Source of the DNA: Acidimicrobiaceae bacterium
GTDB lineage: Bacteria > Actinomycetota > Acidimicrobiia > Acidimicrobiales > RAAP-2
Reading direction: 5' to 3'
DNA: 58,375 nt
Assembly (NCBI GenBank): GCA_003133325.1
Contig: PKXA01000119.1
Span: forward strand, 1 to 58,375
The position numbers and the translations under genes are program-made. Position 1 is the first letter of the stretch; the number at the start of each line of letters is the position of its first letter. Shown one piece after another: positions 17,516 through 26,357 of this stretch. The notes below the pieces were generated by a model. That model was not told where the DNA came from, did not search any database, and saw only the letters and a program-made list of their open reading frames with translations.

Positions 17516-18094
17516 ATGGCCGACCAGGCGGAATTCTCCGACCTTGCCATGGAATACATGTCTGCGCTCTACTCGGCGGCGTTACGCATGACGCGCAATC
17601 CATCCGACGCTGAGGATCTCGTCCAAGAGACCTACCTCAAGGCCTATCGGGCCTTCGGGGGATTCGAAGCGGGCACCAACCTCAAGGCCTGGCTCTATCG
17701 AATTCTCACCAATACGTATATCAATATCTATCGGGCCAAGAAACGCCGCCCCGAGATCGCCGATGTCGAGGACGTGGAGGATCTGTTCCTCTACCGGCGC
17801 CTTTCGGCCGACCAGCCTTCCGGGCTCGGACGGAGTGCCGAGGACGAAGCGCTCGAACGAATTACGGATACCGAGGTCAAAGGGGCTATCGAGTCATTGC
17901 CCGACACTTTTCGGATGGCGGTGCTGTTGGCCGACGTCGAGGGTTTTTCCTACAAGGAGATCGCCGAGATCACCGAGGTGCCCATCGGCACGGTGATGAG
18001 CCGCATCCACCGTGGAAGAAAGGCCCTGCAGAAAGCGTTGTTCGAATTCGGAAGTGCACGCGGCCTTGTCGGCGCTTCCGGCGACGGCAAGTAG
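17516..18094 (+). CDS. sigR: ECF sigma factor of the SigR/SigH (redox stress) group
   Basis: This sigma factor directs RNA polymerase to thiol-oxidative and heat stress genes in related actinobacteria. The 192-residue product has region 2 ([47 protein letters not shown], residues about 19-72) and region 4 ([44 protein letters not shown], about 127-170). The [16 protein letters not shown] and [12 protein letters not shown] wording is that of the SigR/SigH clade. The downstream gene, 12 bases away, encodes a matching zinc anti-sigma factor, which supports the assignment. Confidence 0.88.
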   Translation: MADQAEFSDLAMEYMSALYSAALRMTRNPSDAEDLVQETYLKAYRAFGGFEAGTNLKAWLYRILTNTYINIYRAKKRRPEIADVEDVEDLFLYRRLSADQPSGLGRSAEDEALERITDTEVKGAIESLPDTFRMAVLLADVEGFSYKEIAEITEVPIGTVMSRIHRGRKALQKALFEFGSARGLVGASGDGK

Positions 18095-18106
18095 GGAGAC
18101 ATACTC

Positions 18107-18427
18107 GTGGGAGAGCAGAAATCGGATGATGGGGGACATGTCGGACATGATCCGATGATGCCCGGGGGTGGGCACGTCGCCGGGTTCGTCAACTGTGACG
18201 AGACCATCGAGCGTCTGTATTACTACCTCGACGGTGAGCTCACCGAGGAACGCCGGGTGGAGATCGTCCGCCATCTCGACATGTGCGGACCGTGCGTGGG
18301 TGCCTTCGGCTTCGAAGCCGAGCTGCGCAAGGTCATCGCCAACCTTTGCAAGGATCACGTTCCCGATGCCCTGCTCGACCGGGTGGCCCACGCTCTCCAG
18401 GACGAACGTGTCCGCCAGGGCAACTGA
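18107..18427 (+). CDS. rsrA: Zinc-containing anti-sigma factor (RsrA-like)
   Basis: RsrA-type proteins hold the sigma factor while zinc-bound and reduced, and release it when their cysteines are oxidised. The 106-residue product has the ZAS motif HLDMCGPC (His 56, Cys 60, Cys 63) and the upstream Cys 30 in FVNCDETIERLYYYLDGEL, the full ligand set of RsrA. It starts with GTG, 12 bases behind the sigma factor gene. The N-terminal 25 residues are Gly/His rich and vary in the family. The pair should form an autoregulated thiol-stress switch. Confidence 0.87.
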   Translation: MGEQKSDDGGHVGHDPMMPGGGHVAGFVNCDETIERLYYYLDGELTEERRVEIVRHLDMCGPCVGAFGFEAELRKVIANLCKDHVPDALLDRVAHALQDERVRQGN

Positions 18428-18513
18428 CCCCTGACCCCGTGACCCGCCTCCACCCGTGATCCGCCTCCACCCCTGTCGATCAGGTCTGACCCCCGCCCGA
18501 CCCGGGTCGTCCC

Positions 18514-18519
18514 TACACT
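18514..18519 (+). promoter_or_regulatory. -10 box TACACT of a leaderless transcript
   Basis: TACACT ends seven bases before the GTG at 18527. The stretch just upstream (about 18440-18475) also holds a direct repeat of ccgcctccaccc. Confidence 0.5.
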
Positions 18520-18526
18520 TGTCCTC

Positions 18527-19669
18527 GTGACACAAACCACCGACACTCAGGCTGCGAGCCCGACAACGGCACCCGGCGCCATCTCGTGGGATGTGGCCGA
18601 ACGGGTGGCCGGCTGGGTGACCAGCCGCAGTGCCATGCCCACGCCCTACCGCCCCGACCTCCTGCAACAGGATTTCGAGGAGCTCACCGCCCAGGCCGAA
18701 GAGTTGGTGGCTTCATCAACCGGTCTCCGGTCCGCATCGGGGCCGGCGCGCGCCCGGGTCACCGACCGGAACGGATGGGTGCACGCCAACGTGGCCTCGT
18801 TTCAGCGTCTGGTCGGGCCTCATCTCGAACGTTTCACCCCGCCGCGCCTGGCCGCCACCAATCCGGTTATCGAACGGCTGGCCGGTCCACTGGCAGCCGC
18901 CGGCCGGGTGGCCACGGGCAGCCAGTTGGGAGCGGTGCTGGGTTGGCTCTCGACCCGGGTCCTCGGTCAGTACGACCTGCTCCTCACCGAGGAGGCCATC
19001 GAAGATCAGGACATCGTCTACTTCGTCGGCCCGAACATCGTGATGCTCGAGCAGCGGTACGGATTCGAGCCCCGCGAGTTCCGGCTGTGGCTGGCGCTGC
19101 ACGAAGTCACCCATCGGTGCCAGTTCACCGCCATCCCGTGGATGCGCGATCACTTCCTGTCGTTGGTGGAGGAAGGGCTCGGCTCTCTCGATCCCGACCC
19201 GACCCGCTTCGCCGAGGCGTTGAGGCGTCTGACCGAGGAGATCCGCGCCGGGCGCAACCCGCTCCGCGACAACGGTGCCCTCGGGCTGGTGGCCACGCCC
19301 GAACAGCTCGAGGGTCTCCACCGGATCCAGGCCCTGATGAGTCTCCTCGAAGGTCACGGCGACGTGACCATGGACAGGGCCGGGGCGGCGGCCATCCCCA
19401 GCGCTGCGCGTTTCAGCGAAGTGCTCCGGCAACGCCGCAATCAGACCAAGGGCCCGGCCAAGCTCCTTTTGCAGCTCATCGGGATGGAATCCAAGTTCCG
19501 CCAATACGAGGAAGGCGAGCGGTTCATCGCCGCGGTGGAGGAGTCGGGGGGCCCCCAGCTTCTCGGCCATGCCTGGCGGGGCCCGGAATGGCTGCCGTCC
19601 CTCACGGAGATCCGGGACCCCTCGGTGTGGATCTCCCGCGTCGGTGGCACCCTTTCCCTCTCCACTTGA
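18527..19669 (+). CDS. Zinc-dependent metalloprotease-like protein (DUF2342 family)
   Basis: The 380-residue product carries a zincin motif HEVTH (His 192, Glu 193, His 196) in LWLALHEVTHRCQFTAIPWMRDH, with LGQYDLLL and VYFVGPNIVMLEQRYG just before it. These are hallmarks of the DUF2342 family, an actinobacterial group labelled as zinc metalloproteases or as F420-associated proteins from genome neighbourhood. The true substrate is unknown. In actinobacteria it is usually adjacent to tilS and hpt, as here. It starts with GTG; tilS begins within or at its 3' end. Confidence 0.88.
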   Translation: MTQTTDTQAASPTTAPGAISWDVAERVAGWVTSRSAMPTPYRPDLLQQDFEELTAQAEELVASSTGLRSASGPARARVTDRNGWVHANVASFQRLVGPHLERFTPPRLAATNPVIERLAGPLAAAGRVATGSQLGAVLGWLSTRVLGQYDLLLTEEAIEDQDIVYFVGPNIVMLEQRYGFEPREFRLWLALHEVTHRCQFTAIPWMRDHFLSLVEEGLGSLDPDPTRFAEALRRLTEEIRAGRNPLRDNGALGLVATPEQLEGLHRIQALMSLLEGHGDVTMDRAGAAAIPSAARFSEVLRQRRNQTKGPAKLLLQLIGMESKFRQYEEGERFIAAVEESGGPQLLGHAWRGPEWLPSLTEIRDPSVWISRVGGTLSLST

Positions 19670-20573
19670 TCCGCTGATCGCCGACCTGGTCGGCCGGTGC
19701 GTGTTCCCGGCCGCCGGCACGCCACTGGTCTGTGCCGTCTCGGGCGGGGCCGATTCGTTGGCGCTGCTGGTTCTGGCCACCGCGGCCGGCTGTGAGGTGA
19801 CCGCGGTCCATGTCGACCACGGGCTCCGGCCAGGCTCCGCTGCCGAGGCCGATGTGGTGGCGTCCGCCGCCGATCGTTACGGTGCCGCCTTCCGCAGTGA
19901 GAGGGTGGTGGTGGCCGACGGATCCAACCTCGAGGCGAGGGCCCGTGCCGCCCGGTTCGGGGTGCTCGGTCCCGATGTGGCCAGCGGGCATACCGCCGAT
20001 GACCAGGCCGAGACGGTGTTGGTCAATCTGTTGCGGGGTGCCGGGGTCGACGGTTTGGCGGCCATGCGGGCCGGTACCCGTCACCCACTGTTGGCCATAC
20101 GGCGGGCCGAGACGGTGGCCCTTTGTCGCCAGCAGGGTCTGGAGCCGGTATGTGACCCCAGCAATGACGATCCTCGGTTTTTGCGCAATCGGATTCGGGC
20201 CGAGCTGGTTCCGCTGTGCTCGGAGTTGGCGGGGAGGGACGTCGTCCCGGTGCTGGCCCGCCAGGCCGGTCTTTTGGCCGGTGACGCCGAGGTGCTCGCC
20301 ACGGTGGCGGCCCTGGTGGACCCGACCGACGCCAAGGCGGTTGCCGCCTCCCCCGAAGCGGTCTCGAGGCGAACCATCCGGGAGTGGTTGACCGGCGACA
20401 GTGCCTATCCACCCTCCCTCGATGCCATCGACCGGGTCCTCGAGGTGGCCAGGGGAGCGCGGCGGGCCGCCGAAGTGGCCGGTGGGGCCCGGGTGGCCCG
20501 GTCAGGCGGGCGGCTGTCCCTCACCCCACCCATGAGGTCCACCGGAGACCGAACCGATACAGTCGGCCCGTGA
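19644..20573 (+). CDS. tilS: tRNA(Ile)-lysidine synthase
   Basis: TilS modifies the wobble C34 of the CAU anticodon of tRNA-Ile with lysine, an essential step for reading AUA. The product has the PP-loop SGGADSLALLVLA near residue 33, HVDHGLRPGSAAEAD, the GHTADDQAETVLVNLLRGAG motif, and CDPSNDDPRFLRNRIR, all TilS signatures. At about 309 residues it is the short form with a reduced C-terminal region, as in other actinobacteria. The start is uncertain: no ATG fits, and the GTG at 19644 lies inside the upstream gene. The stop overlaps the hpt GTG. Confidence 0.9.
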   Translation: MAPFPSPLDPLIADLVGRCVFPAAGTPLVCAVSGGADSLALLVLATAAGCEVTAVHVDHGLRPGSAAEADVVASAADRYGAAFRSERVVVADGSNLEARARAARFGVLGPDVASGHTADDQAETVLVNLLRGAGVDGLAAMRAGTRHPLLAIRRAETVALCRQQGLEPVCDPSNDDPRFLRNRIRAELVPLCSELAGRDVVPVLARQAGLLAGDAEVLATVAALVDPTDAKAVAASPEAVSRRTIREWLTGDSAYPPSLDAIDRVLEVARGARRAAEVAGGARVARSGGRLSLTPPMRSTGDRTDTVGP

Positions 20574-21157
20574 CCGCGCCAGGAAATGAGTCGGTGGGCC
20601 AGTTGTCCCGGCTCGAGTCGGAGCCCGAAGTCGGTGAGGTCATCGTCTCGGAGGCGGACCTGCAAGCACGGATCACCGAGCTCGGTGCTCGTATCAGCGC
20701 CGATTACGCCGGGCGGCCCCCCCTCCTGGTCGGGGTGTTGAAGGGCGCTTTCATGTTCATGAGCGACCTGTCCCGGGCCATCGAGCTCCCGGTGGAAACG
20801 GACTTCATGGCGGTGTCCTCCTATGGCAGCGCCACCCGCACCTCCGGCGTGGTCCGGATCGTGAAGGACCTCGACGTCGACCTGGCCGACCGCCACGTGT
20901 TGGTGGTGGAGGACATCGTCGACAGTGGCCTGACCCTCAACTATCTGCAGCGGTACCTCCTGGCCCGGCGCCCGGCCAGCCTCGAGGTATGTGCTCTTCT
21001 GGTCAAGGATGGACAGCAACGCACCGCCCTCGACCTGCGCTACGTCGGGTTCCATATCCCCCCGGATTTCGTGGTCGGCTACGGCCTCGACGTCGGCGAA
21101 CGACTCCGCAACCTCAGGGCCATCCACGCTTACACCGGCGATCCGTCCGGCCGCTGA
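20570..21157 (+). CDS. hpt: Hypoxanthine phosphoribosyltransferase
   Basis: Hpt salvages hypoxanthine and guanine with PRPP. The 195-residue protein contains [19 protein letters not shown], the [20 protein letters not shown] flexible loop, the PRPP motif [18 protein letters not shown], and [17 protein letters not shown] at the end, as in bacterial Hpt. It begins with GTG overlapping the tilS stop (GTGA at 20570-20573). In many bacteria ftsH follows; here folE does, ten bases after the stop. Some Hpt proteins interact with TilS, so the gene pair is meaningful. Confidence 0.95.
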   Translation: MTAPGNESVGQLSRLESEPEVGEVIVSEADLQARITELGARISADYAGRPPLLVGVLKGAFMFMSDLSRAIELPVETDFMAVSSYGSATRTSGVVRIVKDLDVDLADRHVLVVEDIVDSGLTLNYLQRYLLARRPASLEVCALLVKDGQQRTALDLRYVGFHIPPDFVVGYGLDVGERLRNLRAIHAYTGDPSGR

Positions 21158-21167
21158 GGAGCCTCTG

Positions 21168-21737
21168 ATGAGCGTCGATGCCGCCCGAATCGAACGGGCC
21201 ATCCATGAGATTCTGGCGGCCATGGGCGAGGACCCTGAACGCGACGGCCTCCTCAAGACTCCATCCCGGGTCGCCCACATGTACGAGGAGCTCTTCTCCG
21301 GCCTGGACGAGGACCCGTGTCATCACCTCGAGGTCACCTTCGCCGCCGAGCATGACGAGATGGTGATGGTGCGGGATATCCCCTTCGCATCATTGTGTGA
21401 GCACCACATGGTTCCGTTCATGGGTCGAGCCCACGTGGCCTATATCCCCGGCGACGATGGACGGATCACCGGATTGTCCAAATTCGCCCGTCTGGTGGAT
21501 GGCTATGCCCGGCGCCTGCAGGTGCAGGAGCGGATGACCACCGAAATCGCCGATGCGGTGGAACGGGCCCTGGCCCCCAGGGGTGTGCTGGTCGTGGTGG
21601 AGGCCGAACATCTCTGCATGTCCATGCGGGGGGTCAAGAAGCCCGGCACCTTGACCATCACCTCGGCCGTCCGGGGCCAGTTCCGGAGCGACTCGGCCAC
21701 CCGAGCCGAGGCCATGCAGTTCATTCACGGGCGGTAG
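21168..21737 (+). CDS. folE: GTP cyclohydrolase I
   Basis: FolE opens GTP to dihydroneopterin triphosphate, the first step of folate synthesis. The 189-residue product shows [19 protein letters not shown], the zinc and active-site segment [45 protein letters not shown], and [15 protein letters not shown] with the second zinc cysteine. These match FolE type I throughout. The ATG at 21168 is the first in frame after hpt. It heads the folate genes folE-folP-(unknown)-folB-folK. Confidence 0.96.
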   Translation: MSVDAARIERAIHEILAAMGEDPERDGLLKTPSRVAHMYEELFSGLDEDPCHHLEVTFAAEHDEMVMVRDIPFASLCEHHMVPFMGRAHVAYIPGDDGRITGLSKFARLVDGYARRLQVQERMTTEIADAVERALAPRGVLVVVEAEHLCMSMRGVKKPGTLTITSAVRGQFRSDSATRAEAMQFIHGR

Positions 21738-21776
21738 GACACGCCGATCCCGGTCACGGGGTTCCCTCCCCTGGTT

Positions 21777-21782
21777 TACGCT
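21777..21782 (+). promoter_or_regulatory. -10 box TACGCT upstream of folP
   Basis: TACGCT ends eight bases before the folP ATG at 21791. folP therefore has its own likely leaderless promoter besides read-through from folE. Confidence 0.45.
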
Positions 21783-21790
21783 GTGCCCTC

Positions 21791-22648
21791 ATGGTCCCTA
21801 CCTCCACCGAGCAACGCCCGATGGTGATGGGAATCCTCAATGTGACCCCTGACTCGTTCTCCGACGGCGGTCAGTGGCTCGAAAGAGAGCGAGCCATCAC
21901 CAGAGGGCATGAGATGATCGCCGAGGGGGCCGATATCGTCGACGTGGGCGCCGAATCGACCCGACCCGGTGCCCAGCCCGTCCCCACCGACGAAGAGCTG
22001 AGACGGGTCATCCCGGTCATCGAGGCGCTCGCCCCCCATGTGCGGGTGTCGATCGACACCACCAAAGCGGCCGTGGCCCAGGCCTCGGTGGCCGCCGGGG
22101 CCACGCTGGTCAACGACGTCTCCGCCTCGCTGTGGCCGGTGGCCGCCGAGTGTGGGGTGGGATGGGTGGCCATGCACCGGAAAGGGACACCCGCCGACAT
22201 GCAGGACCACCCGCACTATGACGACGTGGTGGCCGAAGTGACGCAATTCCTCGTTGATCGGGCCGAAACCGCCGCCGGCGCAGGCATTGCCGATGTGTGG
22301 ATCGACCCGGGCATTGGATTCGGGAAGTCCGGCGAGCACAATCTCCGACTGCTGGCGTCCATGGACCACCTGGTGGCTACCGGTTACCCGGTGATGGTGG
22401 GCACCAGTCGCAAGAGCTTCCTCGGCCGGTTGGCCCCGGCGGGAGACGGCACCCCGGCCCCGGTCGACCATCGTCTCCCCGGTTCGCTGGCCACCGCCGT
22501 CTGGGCCATGCAGGCGGGGGCGGGCATGGTGCGGGTGCACGATGTGGCGGCCACCGTCCAGGCGGCGACCCTGGTGGGGCCGAACCGTCCGACCACAGTG
22601 GGCCCGGCCCCAGCCCGATCGCCCCGATACCCGGAGGTAGCACGTTGA
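21791..22648 (+). CDS. folP: Dihydropteroate synthase
   Basis: FolP joins pterin diphosphate and p-aminobenzoate; it is the sulfonamide target. The 285-residue TIM-barrel protein begins MGILNVTPDSFSDGGQW, followed by GADIVDVGAESTRPGAQPV, RVSIDTTKAAVAQA, LVNDVSA, DPGIGFGKSGEHNLRLL, GTSRKSFLGRL and RVHDVAAT, the complete motif series. Its last codons overlap the TTG start of the next gene (TTGA at 22645-22648). Confidence 0.96.
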   Translation: MVPTSTEQRPMVMGILNVTPDSFSDGGQWLERERAITRGHEMIAEGADIVDVGAESTRPGAQPVPTDEELRRVIPVIEALAPHVRVSIDTTKAAVAQASVAAGATLVNDVSASLWPVAAECGVGWVAMHRKGTPADMQDHPHYDDVVAEVTQFLVDRAETAAGAGIADVWIDPGIGFGKSGEHNLRLLASMDHLVATGYPVMVGTSRKSFLGRLAPAGDGTPAPVDHRLPGSLATAVWAMQAGAGMVRVHDVAATVQAATLVGPNRPTTVGPAPARSPRYPEVAR

Positions 22649-23208
22649 AGGGCAAATGGGCATCGGGCATCCCGCCCCGCCATTTCACTTGGGTGATCAA
22701 GGACCGCCTGGCGGTGAGCGAGCGCCCCGGGGGCTTCGCCCCCAACCACCGCAAAGTCCGCCGCCAAGAGGAGATCATCTGGTTGAAGGCCCAGGGCTTC
22801 ACCCGGGTCGTCTCCCTGCTCTCGTCCTCACACAACCTGCAGGCCTATCAGGACCACGGACTTCCCTGTGTCCACTTCCCTCTGCCACCGTCGGGTGATG
22901 TACGGACCAGTCTGCTGGATTTGTTCAAAGACCTGCACGGCCGTCTGGCCAGGGGCGAACGGATCCTCATCCATCAAGACGCACTCGGGGACCGGGTCCT
23001 CGGGGTGGTGTCCGGGTACCTGTTGTGGTCAGAGCGGCTCCCCAGCGGACCTCAGGCCGTCACCGTGATCGAGCACATCACCGGCCACGCCATGGGTCCG
23101 CCCGGACGTGAGCTGGTGGCGTTCGCCGACCAACTGCCTCAGGCCGCCGCGGAGGTGCGAAGCAAGCCTCGCGCCTCCGGGCCGAACCCCGCAGCCGCCC
23201 AGGACTGA
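22645..23208 (+). CDS. Dual-specificity-phosphatase-like protein lacking the catalytic cysteine
   Basis: The 187-residue product resembles the dual-specificity protein phosphatase fold: FTWVIKDRLAVSERPG at the start, an LKAQGFTRVVSLLSSSHN strand-helix, HGLPCVHFPLPPSGDV, and the P-loop region RILIHQDALGDRVLGVVSGYLLW. In active enzymes the loop reads HCxxGxxR type (Cys, five residues, Arg); here Gln 111 replaces Cys and Arg 117 remains. It should therefore be inactive as a Cys phosphatase, perhaps a binding protein. The TTG start is supported by a GGAGG site eight bases upstream and by the four-base overlap with folP. folB begins two bases behind the stop, so it is embedded in the folate operon. 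Confidence 0.72.
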   Translation: MKGKWASGIPPRHFTWVIKDRLAVSERPGGFAPNHRKVRRQEEIIWLKAQGFTRVVSLLSSSHNLQAYQDHGLPCVHFPLPPSGDVRTSLLDLFKDLHGRLARGERILIHQDALGDRVLGVVSGYLLWSERLPSGPQAVTVIEHITGHAMGPPGRELVAFADQLPQAAAEVRSKPRASGPNPAAAQD

Positions 23209-23210
23209 GA

Positions 23211-23579
23211 ATGGCCGACCTGGATCGGATCGAACTTCGGGGACTTCGGGTGCTCGGGACTCACGGGGTGCTGCCCGAGGAACGGGTCAATCCCCAGCCC
23301 TTCGAGCTCGACCTCGATCTGGACGTCGACCTTGCCGCCGCCGGCCTCTCCGATGACCTGGCCGATACCGTCGACTATTCCGGGTTGGCGGACAGGGCCG
23401 GCGCAGTGATCGCCGGATCGGGTCGGCTGCATCTGCTCGAAGCCGTGGCCGAGGCGATCGCCGCCACCTCTCTGGAAGATGAGCGGGTGATGTCGGTCAC
23501 GGTGGGACTGCGCAAGCTCCGGCCGCCGCTGGCCGCGGATATCGCCACCGTGGGCGTGCGGATTACCCGCCACCGATGA
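23211..23579 (+). CDS. folB: Dihydroneopterin aldolase
   Basis: FolB cleaves dihydroneopterin to hydroxymethyldihydropterin. The 122-residue product reads DRIELRGLRVLGTHGVLPEERVNPQPFELDLDLDVDL, then a DTVDYSGLADRAGAVI segment and a LLEAVAEAIAA helix, as in FolB of actinobacteria (GXXGXXXXE-type substrate loop visible in GTHGVLPEE). Its stop overlaps the folK ATG by four bases. Order folP-x-folB-folK follows the usual folate operon apart from the extra gene. Confidence 0.94.
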   Translation: MADLDRIELRGLRVLGTHGVLPEERVNPQPFELDLDLDVDLAAAGLSDDLADTVDYSGLADRAGAVIAGSGRLHLLEAVAEAIAATSLEDERVMSVTVGLRKLRPPLAADIATVGVRITRHR

Positions 23580-24076
23580 CCTCGCCGCTGTCCGAGTCGC
23601 CGAGCGTACGGGCATTCCTCGGGCTCGGCTCCAACCTCGGGGACCGGTGGGCGCACCTTCGTCGAGCCGTGGACCAGCTCCGGGCCGGGAGCGCCATGCC
23701 GGTCACCGCGGTGTCGCCGGTCTACGAGACCGAACCGATCGGCGGAACCGAGGACCAGGGTCCCTACTTGAATCTGGTGGTGGAGTTGGCGGTGGCTCCC
23801 GGGGTGGATCCCTATCGGATGCTGGAGGAGTGCAGGAGGCTGGAGGCCGCCGCCGGCAGGGTTCGCACCGCGCGGTGGGGTCCCCGCACCCTCGACGTCG
23901 ACGTGCTGTGGGTCGACGGTGTCATCCTCGACGACCCCGAGCTCACCATTCCCCACCCTCGTTGGCGGGAGCGGAGGTTCGTGCTGGCCCCACTGGCCGA
24001 CCTGGCTCCGGACCTGGCCGACGCCGCCGCCATAGAGATCTCTGGCGGTGAGGTCACATTCGTGGGTACACTCTGA
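23576..24076 (+). CDS. folK: 2-amino-4-hydroxy-6-hydroxymethyldihydropteridine pyrophosphokinase (HPPK)
   Basis: FolK transfers pyrophosphate from ATP to hydroxymethyldihydropterin, giving the substrate of FolP. The 166-residue protein has FLGLGSNLGDRWAHL, SPVYETEPIGG, YLNLVVELAV, and the signature RWGPRTLDVDVLWVDG with the two Mg-binding aspartates, then LTIPHPRWRERRFVLAPL. It begins inside the folB stop (ATGA). It is the last gene of the folate set; a spacer of about 70 bases precedes the pantothenate genes. Confidence 0.96.
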   Translation: MTSPLSESPSVRAFLGLGSNLGDRWAHLRRAVDQLRAGSAMPVTAVSPVYETEPIGGTEDQGPYLNLVVELAVAPGVDPYRMLEECRRLEAAAGRVRTARWGPRTLDVDVLWVDGVILDDPELTIPHPRWRERRFVLAPLADLAPDLADAAAIEISGGEVTFVGTL

Positions 24077-24144
24077 AGGTCTACTCAAAGATTCTCTGAC
24101 TCGAACGGCACCCAATCGGGGCCGGAACGTTGCAAAGGGGTCTC

Positions 24145-24975
24145 GTGACCAGAATCCGTGTGATCGGCCCGGGTCGGGCCGGATGTTCATTGATGGCAGC
24201 GCTGCGGGCTGCTGGGGGCTACACAGTGATGGGCGCCTATGACCGCGCCCGCTCACCCGCCGATGCCGCCGGCGGGGTCGATGTGTTGATCATCGCCACG
24301 CCGGACGCCGCGGTGTCCGCCACTGCCGCCCAGGTGATCCCTGTCCCGGGCACGGTGGTCGTCCACCTCTCGGGATCGCTCGGACTCGACGTGCTGGCCC
24401 CACACCCCCACCGGGCATCACTTCACCCCCTGGTGCCGCTGCCCAACCCCGAGGTGGGGGCGGCCCGATTGCGCTCGGGGGTGACCTTCGCAGTGGCCGG
24501 TGACCCGGTGGCCCGGGTCATGGCCGAGGCGCTGGGCGGCCGGGTGGTCGAAGTGGCCGACGAGCTGCGGACGAATTACCACGCCGCCGCCACCATCGCC
24601 GCCAATCACCTGGTGGCCCTGCTCGGACAGGTCGAACGGGTTGCCGCCACCGCCGGGTTGCCGCTCAGCGCCTTCGGCGGGTTGATCCACGCCGCCGCCG
24701 AGGATGCGCTGGTGCTCGGGCCCCACGACGCCCTGACGGGGCCGGCGGCCCGGGGGGACTGGGCCACCATGGACCGGCACCGTTCGGTACTCGCCTCCAT
24801 GCCCGGGAGCCGCACCGAACTGGCGGCTCACGACGCCATGGTCGCTCTGGCCCGCCGGCTCTCCATGGACACTCCCGACGCCGGGGCCGGGGCAGATCTC
24901 GAACCTTCGGCCGCTGACACGTTCGCGGCCCCGTCGACCTTGGCCCCGATGCCGAGGGCGGAGCAGGTGGCATGA
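24145..24975 (+). CDS. Rossmann-like DUF2520 oxidoreductase-like protein
   Basis: The 276-residue product has an N-terminal Rossmann segment (RIRVIGPGRAGCSLMAALRAAG) and IIATPDAAVSATAAQVIPVPGTVVVHLSGSLGLDVLAPH, followed by HPLVPLPNPE and the helical DUF2520 domain (NYHAAATIAANHLVALLGQVE, HAAAEDALVLGPHDALTGPAARGDWATM). The family is linked to pantothenate synthesis by position: it lies directly before panC in many actinobacteria. Its role as a ketopantoate reductase is suggested but not shown here. The GTG at 24145 is preceded by an aaagggg site; an upstream TTG at 24130 is less likely. The stop overlaps panC. Confidence 0.83.
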   Translation: MTRIRVIGPGRAGCSLMAALRAAGGYTVMGAYDRARSPADAAGGVDVLIIATPDAAVSATAAQVIPVPGTVVVHLSGSLGLDVLAPHPHRASLHPLVPLPNPEVGAARLRSGVTFAVAGDPVARVMAEALGGRVVEVADELRTNYHAAATIAANHLVALLGQVERVAATAGLPLSAFGGLIHAAAEDALVLGPHDALTGPAARGDWATMDRHRSVLASMPGSRTELAAHDAMVALARRLSMDTPDAGAGADLEPSAADTFAAPSTLAPMPRAEQVA

Positions 24976-25961
24976 CCACCACCACGCTGTTCACTCCATC
25001 TTCGACCACACTTGGGATCGAACGCCAGGTCGCCGGCAACGTCCGGGTCATCGAGACGATCAGTCAGTGCGCGACAGCCCTCGATGCCGCCCGCGCCGCC
25101 GGACTGTCGGTAGGCCTGGTTCCGACCATGGGAGCGCTGCACGCCGGGCACTGTTCGCTGGTGGAGCGGGCATCGGCCGAGTGCGACCTGGTGGTCGTCA
25201 CCGTCTTCGTGAATCCCTTGCAGTTCGGTGACCCCGACGACATCGCCCGCTATCCGCGTACCCTCGAATCCGACGTGAAGCTGGCCGCCGCCGGCGGCGC
25301 CGGCATCGTCTTCGCTCCGCCGGTGAAGGAGATGTACCCGGGGTTTCCGGCTGCTGTCGCCACCACGGTGTCGGTGGCCGGCTTGGGCGATCACTGGGAG
25401 GGGGCGTCGCGCCCCGGACACTTCGACGGTGTGAGCACCGTGGTGGCCAAGCTGTTCGCCATGTCCGGCCGGTGCCGGGCCTACTTCGGTGAAAAGGACT
25501 TCCAGCAGTTGGCGGTGGTGCGCCGCATGGTCAGGGACCTGTCCCTGCCCGTCGAGATCATCGGCTGTCCCATCGTGCGGGACGAAGACGGACTGGCTCT
25601 GTCGAGCCGGAACGTCCGGCTCTCCCCGGACCAACGCCGGGTGGCACTGGTGCTGTCGCGTTCGTTGCGGGCCGGGGCGGCGCTGATGGCCCGGGGTGAA
25701 GACCGGGCGCAGGTGATCGAGGACGCCATGGCACGCACGGTGGCCGAGGAGCCGTCGGTGGGCCTCGACTACGCCGCGGTGGTGCATGCCGACGATCTCC
25801 GTGGAGTGACGTCGGTGCGACCCGACGTGGACATCCGACTCCTCATCGCCGCCACCGTCGGGGGAGTGCGGCTCATCGACAACCTCGACCCCTGGGACCA
25901 CTCCGCCGGCGGAGTGGTCCGATTCATGTTTTCCGCACCGAGCGCGAAGGGAATCAGCTGA
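24972..25961 (+). CDS. panC: Pantothenate synthetase (pantoate-beta-alanine ligase)
   Basis: PanC joins pantoate and beta-alanine with ATP. The 329-residue protein has the HIGH-like motif LVPTMGALHAGHCSLVERA, FVNPLQFGDPDDIARYPRTLE, HFDGVSTVVAKLFAM, FGEKDFQQLAVVRRMV and GLALSSRNVRLSPDQR. The N-terminal extension of about 35 residues and the C-terminal tail make it somewhat longer than the usual 280-300. The ATG overlaps the previous stop; panD, which supplies beta-alanine, follows three bases after its end. Confidence 0.96.
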   Translation: MTTTTLFTPSSTTLGIERQVAGNVRVIETISQCATALDAARAAGLSVGLVPTMGALHAGHCSLVERASAECDLVVVTVFVNPLQFGDPDDIARYPRTLESDVKLAAAGGAGIVFAPPVKEMYPGFPAAVATTVSVAGLGDHWEGASRPGHFDGVSTVVAKLFAMSGRCRAYFGEKDFQQLAVVRRMVRDLSLPVEIIGCPIVRDEDGLALSSRNVRLSPDQRRVALVLSRSLRAGAALMARGEDRAQVIEDAMARTVAEEPSVGLDYAAVVHADDLRGVTSVRPDVDIRLLIAATVGGVRLIDNLDPWDHSAGGVVRFMFSAPSAKGIS

Positions 25962-25964
25962 GCG

Positions 25965-26357
25965 ATGCGCCGCCGCATGATGAAATCGAAGATCCACCGG
26001 GCCACGGTGACCGACGCCGATCTCAATTACGTGGGCTCGATCAGCCTCGACCCCGAGTTGATGCAACTTGCCAACATCCTCGAGTGGGAACAGGTCACTG
26101 TGGTGGACATCGACAACGGGGCCCGTTTCGAGACCTATGCCATCCTCGGTGGTCCGGGGCAGGTGTGCCTCAACGGCGCGGCCGCTCGTTTGGTGCACCG
26201 GGGTGACAAGGTCATCGTCATGACCTACGCCGATTACGAGAACGAAGAACTCGACTTGTTTGCTCCGAGCATCGTGCACGTGGACAGGGCCAATCGGGTG
26301 ATCGACGAAGAGTTGGCCCGACTCGATGCCGAACTCGAGAACCTGACCGAAGCGTGA
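25965..26357 (+). CDS. panD: Aspartate 1-decarboxylase (pyruvoyl enzyme)
   Basis: PanD makes beta-alanine from aspartate for PanC. The 130-residue proenzyme shows the self-cleavage site Gly 24-Ser 25 within DLNYVGSISLDPELM; Ser 25 becomes the pyruvoyl group. MMKSKIHRATVTDADL at the start and NGAARLVHRGDKVIVMTYADY near the end are family motifs. The ATG at 25965 gives the same Gly24-Ser25 numbering as in E. coli; ATGs at 25977 and 25980 are alternatives. The stop overlaps the nadB GTG. Confidence 0.95.
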   Translation: MRRRMMKSKIHRATVTDADLNYVGSISLDPELMQLANILEWEQVTVVDIDNGARFETYAILGGPGQVCLNGAAARLVHRGDKVIVMTYADYENEELDLFAPSIVHVDRANRVIDEELARLDAELENLTEA

